DNA of 58,027 nucleotides, from positions 1,285 to 59,311 of the forward strand of contig JAIVGZ010000002.1 in assembly GCA_020201335.1 (NCBI GenBank), in the 5' to 3' direction. The position numbers were made by a program, and so were the translations under genes. The notes beneath the pieces are model-generated. The model was not told the DNA's origin, ran no database searches, and saw nothing but the letters and a program-made list of their open reading frames with translations. The DNA comes from Natronospirales bacterium (GTDB lineage: Bacteria > Pseudomonadota > Gammaproteobacteria > Natronospirales > JAIVGZ01). Of the stretch, positions 47,678 to 56,077 are shown piece after piece (within the stretch, counting starts at the first letter, position 1; each line of letters opens with the position of its first letter).

Positions 47678-48767
47678 TTTCCTGTCGGTCGCGGTGCCGG
47701 GCGTACAGAAGCTGCGCCCGTACGAGCCCGGCAAACCAATAGCGGAGCTGCAGCGCGAGTTCGGCATCGACGACATCATCAAGCTCGCGTCCAACGAGAA
47801 CCCGCTGGGGCCGAGCCCGAAGGCGCTCGCTGCGGCGCAGGCTGAACTGGCAGGTCTCGCGCTGTACCCGGACGGCAATGGCTTTGCGCTGAAGCGGGCG
47901 CTCGCCGACAAGCACCGCATCGACACCAGCTGCATCACGCTCGGCAGCGGCTCGGACCACATCCTCGAACTCATCGCCCGCGCGTTCCTCGCGCCGGGCC
48001 GCAGCGCGGTGATGTCCCAGTACGCGTTCGCGATTTACGCGATCGTGTCGCAGGCGGCAGGCGCGGAGTTGCGCGTCGCGCCGGCGAAAGACTTCGGGCA
48101 TGACCTTGAAGCGGTCGGCGCGCTCGTCAGCGCCGATACGCGCGTCGTGTTCCTCGCAAATCCGAACAACCCGACCGGTACCTGGTTCGACCAGGACGCG
48201 CTGGCCGGGCTGCTCGCGACGGCCCCACCCGACGTGCTGGTCGTCGTCGACGAGGCGTACTTCGAGTACGTCGACGAGCCGTCGTACCCGGATAGCCGTG
48301 CGCTGCTCGATGCGCACCCGAACTTGGTGGTGATGCGCACCTTTTCGAAAGCGTATGGGCTCGCGGGGCTGCGCGTCGGCTACGCGCTCGCACACCCGGT
48401 GGTCACCGACCTGCTGAACCGTGTGCGGCTGTCGTTCAACCCGAACAGCGTCGCGCAGGCTGCGGCGACCGCTGCGCTCACAGATACCGAGCACGTTGCA
48501 CGCACCGTCGAAATGAACCGCACGGAACGCGCGCGTGTCGATGCGGGCTTGCGCAAGCTCGGCCTCACGACGATCCCATCGGTCTGCAACTTCGTCACGG
48601 CAGATGTCGGAAAGCCGGGTCGGGAGGTGTTCCAGGCGCTGCTCGCCGAGGGCGTAATCGTACGCCCGCTTGACGGCTATGGGATGCCGAACCACCTGCG
48701 CATCTCTATCGGTATGCCTACGGAAAATGACCGGATGCTGGAAGCGTTGCGCAAGGTATTGGGCTAA
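47664..48767 (+). CDS. hisC: Histidinol-phosphate aminotransferase
   Basis: PLP aminotransferase of histidine synthesis (imidazole acetol phosphate to histidinol phosphate). LASNENPLGPSPKAL start, LGSGSDHILELIARAF and the PLP lysine K229 in TFSKAYGLAGLRVGYA. 367 residues. It overlaps serA; the aroA start lies 28 bases after its stop, in a hairpin repeat. Such HisC enzymes may also act on aromatic keto acids, which suits the neighbouring aroA. Confidence 0.94.
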   Translation: MKRPDFLSVAVPGVQKLRPYEPGKPIAELQREFGIDDIIKLASNENPLGPSPKALAAAQAELAGLALYPDGNGFALKRALADKHRIDTSCITLGSGSDHILELIARAFLAPGRSAVMSQYAFAIYAIVSQAAGAELRVAPAKDFGHDLEAVGALVSADTRVVFLANPNNPTGTWFDQDALAGLLATAPPDVLVVVDEAYFEYVDEPSYPDSRALLDAHPNLVVMRTFSKAYGLAGLRVGYALAHPVVTDLLNRVRLSFNPNSVAQAAATAALTDTEHVARTVEMNRTERARVDAGLRKLGLTTIPSVCNFVTADVGKPGREVFQALLAEGVIVRPLDGYGMPNHLRISIGMPTENDRMLEALRKVLG

Positions 48768-48778
48768 TGCCGGGTTTA

Positions 48779-48808
48779 CCTGTGGGAGCGAATCTGTGAT
48801 TCGCGATT
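48779..48808 (+). repeat. Interspersed hairpin repeat, copy 3, overlapping aroA start
   Basis: TGTGGGAGCGAATCTGTGATTCGCGATT at 48781-48808 is identical to copy 1 (35171-35198). Stem GCGAATC / GATTCGC with TGT loop. The likely GTG start of aroA (48796) is in the loop region, so the N-terminal IRD residues of AroA come from the repeat. Confidence 0.88.
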
Positions 48809-50097
48809 TGCTCATCGTATCCGGCGGCACAATCACCGGCACGATCAGCGTACCCGGCGACAAATCAATCTCCCACCGCGCCGCGCTGTTCGCCGCGCTC
48901 GCGAACGGGCCCGGCGACATCACCGGCTTCCTCGAGTCGGCCGACACCGACGCGCTACTCGCCGCGCTCGCCGCGCTCGGTATCCGTATCGAACGCACGC
49001 CGGAAACCGTGCGCATCCACGGACGCGGTGCTGCCCGCTGGGACGATCCGGAAGGCGACCTTGACCTCGGTAACTCCGGTACGGCGCTAAGGTTGCTCGC
49101 AGGCGTCCTCGCCGGCCGCGGCGTACGCGCGACACTGACTGGCGACGCGTCGCTGCGCACCCGGCCCATGCAGCGCATCGTCGAACCGCTGCAGCGGATG
49201 GGGGCGGTTATCAGCGCCCGCGAAGGCACGCCACCCGTCGTACTCGGCGGAGGCGCGCTACGCGGCGTGACGCATCCGGTGCCGGCGACAAGCGCGCAGG
49301 TCGTCTCGTGCCTGCTGTTGGCAGGGCTGCACGCCGATGGCGAGACTTGGGTCGCGCGTGCGCCCGGCGTCCGTGACCATACCGAGCGGATGCTCGCGCA
49401 TTTCGACATCCCGTTACAGCGCGACAACGGGCGCCTGGGTGTTACTGGCTGCGAATGGGACGCTGTGGCGGCGCGTCCAATCGCCGTACCGCGCGACCCG
49501 TCGGCAGCGGCGTTTTTCGCAGTTGCGGCGGCGTTGGTCCCGGGCGCGGAGGTCACGCTGCCGGGTCTTTGTGCGAACCCGACGCGCACGGGCTTCGCTG
49601 CGGTGCTCGGGCGCATGGGCGCCGAAGTCGGTTGGGCCGGCATCGATGATGCGGGTGCCGAGCCGGTCGGGACCTTGCACGTCCACGGACGGGCGCTGCA
49701 GGGCGTTCGGATCAGCGCGGCTGAGGTTCCGACGCTCATCGACGAGTTGCCGGCGCTGATGGTCGCGGCGGCGTACGCGAAAGGCCGGACCGTGGTCGCC
49801 GGCGCCGCAGAGCTACGCCATAAAGAGAGCGACCGCATCGCGACGATGGCAGCCATGCTCAGCGCGCTCGGCGTCGAGGTCCGCGAGACCCCGGACGGCG
49901 TCGAGATTGAGGGCGGGCGCTTGCGTGGTGGCACAGTGGACGCCCGCCATGACCACCGTGTCGCGATGGCCGCCGCGGTGGCGGCGCTCGGGGCCGACGG
50001 GCCGGTGACAATCCGCAATTGCGCGGAAATCGCAACCTCGTTTCCGGGGTTCGCGGCAACCGCACGGGCCGCAGGCATGGAGGTCGCTGAAGGATGA
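48796..50097 (+). CDS. aroA: 5-enolpyruvylshikimate-3-phosphate synthase
   Basis: Shikimate pathway enzyme joining shikimate-3-phosphate and phosphoenolpyruvate. Motifs GTISVPGDKSISHRAALFAALANG (active Lys), GNSGTALRLLAG, LRTRPMQRIVEPL and ELRHKESDRIATM are all present, and the domain repeats fit the two-lobed fold. The family start, LLIVSGGTITGTISVPGDKS, points to the GTG at 48796 (or the TTG at 48808); both are within the hairpin repeat. A longer open frame back to 48670 overlaps hisC and does not match the family. 433 residues. Its stop overlaps the cmk ATG by four bases. Confidence 0.95.
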   Translation: MIRDLLIVSGGTITGTISVPGDKSISHRAALFAALANGPGDITGFLESADTDALLAALAALGIRIERTPETVRIHGRGAARWDDPEGDLDLGNSGTALRLLAGVLAGRGVRATLTGDASLRTRPMQRIVEPLQRMGAVISAREGTPPVVLGGGALRGVTHPVPATSAQVVSCLLLAGLHADGETWVARAPGVRDHTERMLAHFDIPLQRDNGRLGVTGCEWDAVAARPIAVPRDPSAAAFFAVAAALVPGAEVTLPGLCANPTRTGFAAVLGRMGAEVGWAGIDDAGAEPVGTLHVHGRALQGVRISAAEVPTLIDELPALMVAAAYAKGRTVVAGAAELRHKESDRIATMAAMLSALGVEVRETPDGVEIEGGRLRGGTVDARHDHRVAMAAAVAALGADGPVTIRNCAEIATSFPGFAATARAAGMEVAEG

Positions 50098-50774
50098 ACG
50101 CTAGCGTACCGGTACTCGCAATCGATGGGCCCAGCGGATCGGGTAAGGGCACCGTCGCGCGGCGCGTGGCAACGCAGCTCGGCTGGCGACTGCTGGACAG
50201 TGGTGCGGTATACCGGGTGACCGCCGTCGCTGCGGCCGCTGCAGGCGTGTCGGCCGCCGACGAGCAACGGATGGCCGAGGTGGCGTCAGGGCTGCCCGTC
50301 GCGTTTGAGGCCGACGCCGCCGGCGACGAGCGCATCCTGCTTGCCGGCGTCGATATCACGAAGCAGGTACGCAGCGAGGAGACCGGAGAGCTTGCGTCCC
50401 GCATTGCGGTGCTGCCAGCGGTGCGCTCGGCATTGCTGACGCTGCAACGCAGCTTCCGGACCCCGCCGGGCCTGGTCGCTGACGGCCGCGATATGGGGAC
50501 GGTGGTGTTCCCCGATGCAGCTTGCAAGGTGTTCCTGACCGCCAGCGCCGAAGCACGGGCCGAAAGGCGTTATAAGCAGTTGAAAGAAAAAGGGTTCGAT
50601 GTTAGGCTTGCCACCCTTTTCGACGACATTGCCAGGCGGGACGCACGAGATGCAGCCCGGGTAGTGGCGCCGTTAAGACCGGCCGCGGATGCAATCGAGA
50701 TCGATTCCACGGCGTTGGACGTCCAACAGGTCGTTCAGCGCGTGCTCGACGCGATGGCAGCCGTGAAACCCTGA
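50094..50774 (+). CDS. cmk: Cytidylate kinase
   Basis: Phosphorylates CMP and dCMP with ATP. P-loop AIDGPSGSGKGTVARRVA at residues 6-23, GWRLLDSGAVYR, VADGRDMGTVVFPDAACKVFLTA with the base-binding region, and the LID RRDARDAAR. 226 residues. ATG overlaps aroA. The order aroA-cmk-rpsA-ihfB is conserved in many gammaproteobacteria. Confidence 0.96.
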   Translation: MNASVPVLAIDGPSGSGKGTVARRVATQLGWRLLDSGAVYRVTAVAAAAAGVSAADEQRMAEVASGLPVAFEADAAGDERILLAGVDITKQVRSEETGELASRIAVLPAVRSALLTLQRSFRTPPGLVADGRDMGTVVFPDAACKVFLTASAEARAERRYKQLKEKGFDVRLATLFDDIARRDARDAARVVAPLRPAADAIEIDSTALDVQQVVQRVLDAMAAVKP

Positions 50775-50802
50775 CAAATCAACCTGAACCTGAACCTAAC
50801 CC

Positions 50803-52479
50803 ATGACCGAAAGTTTCGCTGAACTCTTTGAACAAAGCCTGAACCACAAGACCATGCAGCCCGGTGCAATCGTCACCGGCCGCGTCGTCGAAATCAAACC
50901 GGACGTCGTAATCGTCCATGCCGGCCTGAAGTCCGAAGGCGTCATCCCCATCGAGCAGTTCTACGATGATGATGGCGAGCTCGAGGTCAAGGTTGGAGAC
51001 GACATCGAAGTCGCGCTCGACGCGATGGAAGACGGCTTCGGCGAAACGCGCCTGTCGCGCGAAAAAGCCAAACGCGCGCGCTCGTGGACACGCCTCGAGA
51101 AGGCATTCGAGGCCGACGAAGTGGTCGAAGGCATCATCAGCGGCAAGGTCAAGGGTGGCTTCACCGTCGACATCGACGAAGTCCGTGCGTTCCTCCCGGG
51201 CTCGCTGGTCGACGTGCGCCCTGTGCGCGACATCGCGTACCTCGAGGGTAAAAACCTCGAATTCAAGGTGATCAAGCTCGACCGTAAGCGCAACAACGTC
51301 GTCGTATCGCGACGCGCAGTCGTTGAGTCGGAGTTCAGCGCGGACCGCGAGGCGCTGCTCGACAACCTGCAGGAAGGCAACGTCGTGAAGGGCGTCGTCA
51401 AGAACCTCACCGAGTACGGCGCATTCGTCGACCTCGGTGGCATCGACGGCCTGCTGCACATCACGGACATGGCGTGGAAACGCGTCAAGCACCCATCGGA
51501 AGTCGTCAACGTCGGCGACGAGATCGACGTGAAGGTGCTGAAGTTCGACCGCGAGCGCAACCGCGTGTCGCTTGGCCTCAAGCAGCTTGGCGACGACCCG
51601 TGGGAAGATCTTGCGCGCCGTTATCCGCAAAGCACGCGCCTGTTCGGCAAGGTCACAAACATCGCCGACTATGGCTGCTTCGTCGAAGTGGAGCCGGGCG
51701 TCGAGGGCCTCGTACACGTGTCCGAGATGGACTGGACGAACAAGAACGTGAATCCGGCGAAGGTCGTCGTCATCAGCCAGGAAGTTGAGGTCATGGTGCT
51801 CGAGATTGACGAAGAGCGCCGCCGCATCTCGCTCGGCATGAAGCAGTGCCAGCCGAATCCGTGGGACGAGTTCGGTGTCACGCACGCGAAGGGCGACAAG
51901 GTGTCGGGCACAATCAAGTCGATTACCGACTTCGGCGTCTTCATCGGGCTCGATGGCGGCATCGACGGCCTCGTGCACCTGTCCGACATCTCATGGGATG
52001 TTGCAGGCGAGGAAGCAATCCGCAATTACAAGAAGGGTGACGAGATCGAAGCGGTTGTGTTGTCGGTCGACGCACCACGCGAGCGCATCTCGCTCGGCAT
52101 CAAGCAGATGGAACAGGACCCGCTGGCGAACTACTCCGGCGGACGCACAAAGGGTGGCCTGTTGACGGGCACCGTGACGGCGGTCGACGCGAAGGGCGCA
52201 ACTGTGGACCTGGGTGAGGGTGTCGAGGGTTACATCCGCGCCGGCGACATTGCGCGCGAACGCATCGAAGATGCGCGCACCGCGCTGAAGGTCGGCGACG
52301 AAGTCGAGGGCAAATCGGTCGGGGTCGACCGTAAGACCCGTGTCGTCAGCCTGTCCATCAAGGCTAAAGATGAGCACGAGGAGCAGCAGGCGGTGAAGCA
52401 GTACCGCAGCAGCAGCTCGGGCACCGCTACGCTGGGAGACCTGCTCAAAGGCCAAATCGGCAGCAAGCAGGACAGTTGA
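50803..52479 (+). CDS. rpsA: 30S ribosomal protein S1
   Basis: Binds mRNA at the 30S platform. Six S1-type OB domains can be followed: for example [26 protein letters not shown] (first), [27 protein letters not shown] (third), [29 protein letters not shown] (fourth) and [26 protein letters not shown] (fifth). 558 residues, matching gammaproteobacterial S1. It lies 28 bases after cmk. A long hairpin (52486-52518) separates it from ihfB. Confidence 0.97.
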   Translation: MTESFAELFEQSLNHKTMQPGAIVTGRVVEIKPDVVIVHAGLKSEGVIPIEQFYDDDGELEVKVGDDIEVALDAMEDGFGETRLSREKAKRARSWTRLEKAFEADEVVEGIISGKVKGGFTVDIDEVRAFLPGSLVDVRPVRDIAYLEGKNLEFKVIKLDRKRNNVVVSRRAVVESEFSADREALLDNLQEGNVVKGVVKNLTEYGAFVDLGGIDGLLHITDMAWKRVKHPSEVVNVGDEIDVKVLKFDRERNRVSLGLKQLGDDPWEDLARRYPQSTRLFGKVTNIADYGCFVEVEPGVEGLVHVSEMDWTNKNVNPAKVVVISQEVEVMVLEIDEERRRISLGMKQCQPNPWDEFGVTHAKGDKVSGTIKSITDFGVFIGLDGGIDGLVHLSDISWDVAGEEAIRNYKKGDEIEAVVLSVDAPRERISLGIKQMEQDPLANYSGGRTKGGLLTGTVTAVDAKGATVDLGEGVEGYIRAGDIARERIEDARTALKVGDEVEGKSVGVDRKTRVVSLSIKAKDEHEEQQAVKQYRSSSSGTATLGDLLKGQIGSKQDS

Positions 52480-52485
52480 TTGCCG

Positions 52486-52518
52486 CCGGTCGCCCCGCCA
52501 TGGGGGCGGGGTGACCGG
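52486..52518. other. GC-rich hairpin between rpsA and ihfB
   Basis: CCGGTCGCCCCGC (52486-52498) pairs with GCGGGGTGACCGG (52506-52518) with one G-U pair, loop of about 7 bases. No T-run follows, so it is not a standard intrinsic terminator on either strand. It sits 7 bases after the rpsA stop and 29 bases before the ihfB ATG. It could stabilise rpsA mRNA or attenuate read-through into ihfB. Confidence 0.7.
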
Positions 52519-52547
52519 ATGCGTTACTGGGTGTACGGAACAATAAA

Positions 52548-52862
52548 ATGACAAAATCCGAATTAATCGCGTTGCTGGCGCGCAAGCAAGGCCACCTCAA
52601 GGACAAGGACGTGGAGCTTGCGGTAAAGAGTCTGCTCGAGCAGATGAGCGCGGCGCTCGCGAACGGTGAACGCATCGAGATACGCGGCTTCGGCAGCTTC
52701 TCGCTGCATTACCGTCCGCCAAGGATCGGGCGCAACCCGAAGACCGGTGATGCCGTATCGCTGCCGGGCAAGTATGTGCCGCATTTCAAGCCGGGCAAAG
52801 ACCTGCGGCAACGGGTCAACGATGCCGCGCAGCAGGGCGAGCCGCTCAAGACGGCAAGCTGA
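52548..52862 (+). CDS. ihfB: Integration host factor subunit beta
   Basis: DNA-bending HU/IHF protein of 104 residues. [15 protein letters not shown] start, [43 protein letters not shown], including the beta-arm and the proline in RNPKTG that kinks DNA. Partners the alpha subunit, which is not in this window. Its stop codon shares one base with the lapA ATG (TGATG). Confidence 0.95.
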   Translation: MTKSELIALLARKQGHLKDKDVELAVKSLLEQMSAALANGERIEIRGFGSFSLHYRPPRIGRNPKTGDAVSLPGKYVPHFKPGKDLRQRVNDAAQQGEPLKTAS

Positions 52863-53152
52863 TGCGCATCATCGGCGCAATCATTGTGCTCCTGGTCGCC
52901 GTACTGGGAGCGAGCTTCGCCTGGTTGAACGCCGGCCCTGTAACCATCGACCTGTGGGTTGATAGGTACGAACTCAGCCTTCCTTTCGTCTTCTTCATCG
53001 CGCTGTTGGCCGGTTGGTTGCTCGGCATCGTCAGCATGATTGGAATCATCACGCGGCAGATGCGGGAGGTACGCCGCCTGCGGCGTTCGGTCACACTCGC
53101 TGAAACCGAGATAAACAACCTGCGCAGCATTCCAATCAGGAATGCCCACTGA
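52862..53152 (+). CDS. lapA: Lipopolysaccharide assembly protein LapA
   Basis: A 96-residue DUF1049 protein with two membrane helices (about 1-22 and 43-64) and a C-terminal coiled tail (RQMREVRRLRRSVTLAE). With LapB it helps regulate LPS synthesis through LpxC turnover in E. coli. The start overlaps ihfB and its stop overlaps the lapB start by 11 bases. The LPFVFFIALLAGWLLG segment is typical. Confidence 0.93.
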   Translation: MRIIGAIIVLLVAVLGASFAWLNAGPVTIDLWVDRYELSLPFVFFIALLAGWLLGIVSMIGIITRQMREVRRLRRSVTLAETEINNLRSIPIRNAH

Positions 53153-54350
53153 TCAAAGCCTCCTGCTTGTGCTCGTGCTGGTGGCGGCCGTCGCCGTCGG
53201 CTGGCTGTTGCGCGCATTCCAGGCACGCAAGCCGCAGACCCCCGCACCCGGACTGAGTGACGATTACTTCCGCGGCTTGAATTACCTGCTGAACGAAGAG
53301 CCGGACAAGGCAGTAGAAGTCTTCATCCGGATGATCGAGGTGGACTCTGAAACTGTCGAGACGCACTTCGCGCTCGCAAGCCTGTTCCGCCGCCGCGGCG
53401 AAGTTGATCGCGCGATACGCATCCACCAGAACCTGATTGCGCGGCCGAACCTGTCGCGGCCGCACCGCCTGCAGGCGTTGTATGAACTTGGCGACGACTA
53501 TATGCGCGCCGGGCTGTTCGACCGTGCGGAAACGCTGTTCAACGAGCTGTCAGAATCGGGTGCGCATGTCGGTCCTGCGCTACGGCAGCTGATGGCGATC
53601 TACGAGCAACAGCGCGATTGGGAGCAGGCGATTGCGACTGCGCAGCGGCTGGAGCTCGTCGACGGGCGCTCGCAGCAGCGCGTCATCGCGCATTACTGGT
53701 GCGAGCTCGCGGCTGTGGCGTCCAGCGCCGGCCAACAGCGGCGCGCCATGCAATTGGCGCGCAAGGCGCAGGGCGCGGACCCCAGCAGCCCGCGCGCCGG
53801 CATCCTGACCGGCGAACTCCTCGAGGAAACCGGGGACCCGGCGGCCGCACTGCGGGCGTACCACGGCGTGATTGAGCACGACCCGGCGTTCGCAGGCGAG
53901 GTGTTGCCGTCAATCGCACAATGCTTCAGCAAGCTCGGAGACCGCGATGGTTTCGACCGCTTCCTTGTCGAGCTGCGCCAGTCGAAGCCGGCAACGGCGC
54001 CGTATGTTGCGATGGCCGCGTTCCACGAGCCGTCGCTGCGCAGCCGCGAGATACTGGGTTTCATCTCGCAGTACCTGAAGACACGCGGTCAGGGGCTTGC
54101 GCGTTTGCTTGATCGCCTGGTCGAGCAGCGCTCACTCGAGCCAGAGATGGAAGTCGATTCCGCACGCGAGCTCGTGCGGCTTTTGCTTGAAGACCACCCG
54201 CGCTATCTCTGCGGGGAATGCGGACTGCCGAGTAACACGCTGTACTGGCAGTGCCCAAGCTGCCGCGCGTGGAGCAGCGTCAAGCCGCATGTCGACCCAC
54301 CCTATGCACCGAGCGCGAGCGCGCTGCCCGAGGGGACAGGGCGCCGCTAA
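53142..54350 (+). CDS. lapB: Lipopolysaccharide assembly protein LapB
   Basis: A membrane anchor (LLLVLVLVAAVAVGWLLRAF) precedes TPR repeats (DDYFRGLNYLLNEEPDKAVEVFIRMIEV and following) and a rubredoxin-like C-terminal knuckle with two Cys pairs (YLCGECGLPSNTLYWQCPSCRAWSS). LapB links LPS synthesis to FtsH-driven LpxC degradation. 402 residues, close to E. coli (389). The ATG at 53142 overlaps lapA. Confidence 0.95.
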   Translation: MPTDQSLLLVLVLVAAVAVGWLLRAFQARKPQTPAPGLSDDYFRGLNYLLNEEPDKAVEVFIRMIEVDSETVETHFALASLFRRRGEVDRAIRIHQNLIARPNLSRPHRLQALYELGDDYMRAGLFDRAETLFNELSESGAHVGPALRQLMAIYEQQRDWEQAIATAQRLELVDGRSQQRVIAHYWCELAAVASSAGQQRRAMQLARKAQGADPSSPRAGILTGELLEETGDPAAALRAYHGVIEHDPAFAGEVLPSIAQCFSKLGDRDGFDRFLVELRQSKPATAPYVAMAAFHEPSLRSREILGFISQYLKTRGQGLARLLDRLVEQRSLEPEMEVDSARELVRLLLEDHPRYLCGECGLPSNTLYWQCPSCRAWSSVKPHVDPPYAPSASALPEGTGRR

Positions 54351-54417
54351 AATCGGCGTTCGCGGTGCATTCCGGCTGCTATGCTGTGGCCGGTACCAAT
54401 CCACAAGGAGGTGGGTC

Positions 54418-54723
54418 ATGTCCAAGCTGTCAATTTTCCTGTTGTTCCTGCTGCTCGCAGTCGCGCCTTACCCGGTTGCTGCGAACGAAACCGTCGACAT
54501 CAACACCGCGGATGCCGCGGAGCTCGCCCGCGTACTCGACGGGGTCGGGCGTAGCCGCGCCGAAGGGATCGTCGAACACCGCGAGAAGTTCGGGCCTTTC
54601 ACCAGCATCGACGAGCTGCGCTATGTGAACGGTATCGGCGCCGCGACAATCGAGCGCAACCGCGACCGGATCACGGTCGGTGCCGAACAGGCGCCGCGCA
54701 CCGCGGCGGCGCAGAACCCCTGA
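54418..54723 (+). CDS. Secreted ComEA-like helix-hairpin-helix protein
   Basis: Signal peptide [24 protein letters not shown] (cut near ANE), then a helix-hairpin-helix domain: [60 protein letters not shown]. This is the DNA-binding ComEA fold of competence. A strong RBS (AAGGAGGT, 54405-54412) precedes the ATG. No other competence genes are nearby, so a role in DNA uptake is only plausible. A terminator follows. Confidence 0.88.
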   Translation: MSKLSIFLLFLLLAVAPYPVAANETVDINTADAAELARVLDGVGRSRAEGIVEHREKFGPFTSIDELRYVNGIGAATIERNRDRITVGAEQAPRTAAAQNP

Positions 54724-54729
54724 GGCGCT

Positions 54730-54765
54730 CGGGGTCAGACCGACCTGGTCTGACCCCGTTTTTTT
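54730..54765 (+). terminator. Rho-independent terminator after the ComEA-like gene
   Basis: CGGGGTCAGACC (54730-54741) pairs with GGTCTGACCCCG (54747-54758) through a 12-bp perfect stem and 5-base loop, then seven Ts (54759-54765). It starts seven bases after the stop codon and ends before the galU start, closing the lapA-lapB-HhH group. Confidence 0.94.
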
Positions 54766-54782
54766 GTGTGTATCATTCGGGC

Positions 54783-55658
54783 ATGGCTAAACCAAAGCGA
54801 ATCACGAAGGCGGTGTTCCCGGTCGCAGGCCTCGGTACCCGCTTCCTGCCGGCTACAAAAGCCAGCCCGAAGGAAATGTTGCCGGTCGTCGATAAACCGC
54901 TAATCCAGTACGCGGCGGAAGAGGCGGTCGAAGCAGGCGCCGAACTGCTGGTTTTCGTGACTGGCCGGAACAAGCGGGCGATACCGGACCATTTCGACCG
55001 TGCGTACGAACTCGAGAACGAGCTTGCCACGCAACAAAAGGACAAACTGCTGCAGCTGGCACAAGACATCCTGCCGCGCTCCGTGACATGCGTATATGTT
55101 CGCCAGGCTCAGGCTCTCGGCCTTGGGCATGCGGTGCTGTGCGCGCGCCCGGTGGTCGGTGATGACCCGTTCTACGTGATTCTGGCCGACGACTTGATCC
55201 GGGCGCAGCCGGGCGTGATTTCGCAGATGCGCGGCGTCTACGAACAGACGGGGGCGAGCGTACTGGCCGTGCAGGACGTACCGCGGAGCGAAACCTCCAA
55301 GTACGGCATCGTCGAGACGGATGGCTTTGACGGTGACCGGGGCCGAATCGTCAGCATGGTGGAGAAGCCGGCCCCGGCCGATGCACCGTCAACCTTAGGC
55401 GTGGTAGGACGCTACATCCTGACACCGCGCGTGTTCGAGAAGCTCGAGCAAACCGGGCGGGGCGCCGGCGGCGAGATCCAGCTCACCGACGCAATCCGGG
55501 ACCTGCTTTCCGAGGAGGCCGCTTGGGCATACCGCTATACGGGCGAGCGCTTTGATTGCGGCAGCAAGCTCGGCTACCTGCAGGCCACAGTGGAATACGG
55601 ACGGGCACACCCCGAATTGGGTGCGGCCTTCTCAGCCTGGCTTAAAGAGCAGGAATAA
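54783..55658 (+). CDS. galU: UTP-glucose-1-phosphate uridylyltransferase
   Basis: Makes UDP-glucose. Nucleotide motif [29 protein letters not shown], the ADD metal site in [20 protein letters not shown] and the GEIQLTDAI motif are intact. 291 residues. The ATG at 54783 lies 17 bases after the terminator T-run; five extra codons back to 54768 are possible but do not match the family. Confidence 0.96.
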   Translation: MAKPKRITKAVFPVAGLGTRFLPATKASPKEMLPVVDKPLIQYAAEEAVEAGAELLVFVTGRNKRAIPDHFDRAYELENELATQQKDKLLQLAQDILPRSVTCVYVRQAQALGLGHAVLCARPVVGDDPFYVILADDLIRAQPGVISQMRGVYEQTGASVLAVQDVPRSETSKYGIVETDGFDGDRGRIVSMVEKPAPADAPSTLGVVGRYILTPRVFEKLEQTGRGAGGEIQLTDAIRDLLSEEAAWAYRYTGERFDCGSKLGYLQATVEYGRAHPELGAAFSAWLKEQE

Positions 55659-55819
55659 TACTTTAAAACCATAAGGATAGGGCATTCTCTTAAGAACTGT
55701 CCTTAACTCTCATTCGATTATAGGGTATATATCCGTTATATCCTATTGTTTTTCTGCACTAGACAAATGATATCGCGTGTATATACTTGCTATCCCGATT
55801 GGCGGACAGGAGTGCCGCT
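55659..55819 (+). promoter_or_regulatory. AT-rich leader with two dyads before the RHH-like gene
   Basis: The 161-base gap is much more AT-rich than the rest of the window. It holds an inverted repeat TTAAG-N7-CTTAA (55690-55706) and an imperfect dyad ATAGG ... CCTAT (55720-55746) around GTATATATCCGTTATAT. TATA-like -10 candidates are frequent. A ribosome-binding site CAGGAG (55807-55812) ends it. It has no intrinsic terminator. A promoter with operator sites for the adjacent RHH-like protein is the simplest reading. Confidence 0.5.
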
Positions 55820-56077
55820 ATGGAACGCGAAACCACAGAGCATCGAAGCCGAAAGCAGCCACCAGATGGCCGTGTCGTGCGCGACAGCTTCACGATGCCG
55901 AATTCGGACCACCGGCTGATCCGGGAACTCCAAATCACTTATGCGCGTGTCGGCGTCCTGTTTAACAAGGGCGAGGTGCTGCGCGCCGGACTGCATGCGC
56001 TAAAGAACATGACGCCGGAAGAGCTCTCAGAGATCGCCGGAAACATCGAACATCTGAAAGGCGGCCGCGGCAAATGA
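55820..56077 (+). CDS. Ribbon-helix-helix-like small protein
   Basis: An 85-residue protein. A basic N-terminal part (HRSRKQPPDGRVV) precedes RDSFTMPNSDHRLIRELQITYARVGVLFNKGEVLRAGLHAL, which follows the ribbon-helix-helix pattern: a short beta strand (DSFTMP), helix A, a turn with N-K-G-E and helix B with V-L-R-A-G-L. The end (NIEHLKGGRGK) is basic. RHH proteins bind DNA as dimers and often repress their own operon. ATG at 55820 after CAGGAG. Its stop overlaps the next gene start (ATGA), so it is co-translated with the PAS-GGDEF-EAL protein. RHH assignment is by pattern, not by homology search. Confidence 0.7.
   Translation: MERETTEHRSRKQPPDGRVVRDSFTMPNSDHRLIRELQITYARVGVLFNKGEVLRAGLHALKNMTPEELSEIAGNIEHLKGGRGK

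Noticed and set aside
48670-48795. N-terminal extension of aroA into hisC
   Set aside because: The frame is open, but the residues overlap hisC out of frame and do not match the AroA start.
47532-50267. A 911-codon open frame on the minus strand opposite serA-hisC-aroA-cmk
   Set aside because: It crosses several real genes on the other strand, is of low-complexity composition (Ser/Arg/Ala) and has no homology I recognise.
54730-54765. GGGGTCAGACC palindrome as a further copy of an interspersed repeat
   Set aside because: It does not match the TGTGGGAGCG repeats and has all the traits of an intrinsic terminator, including seven Ts.
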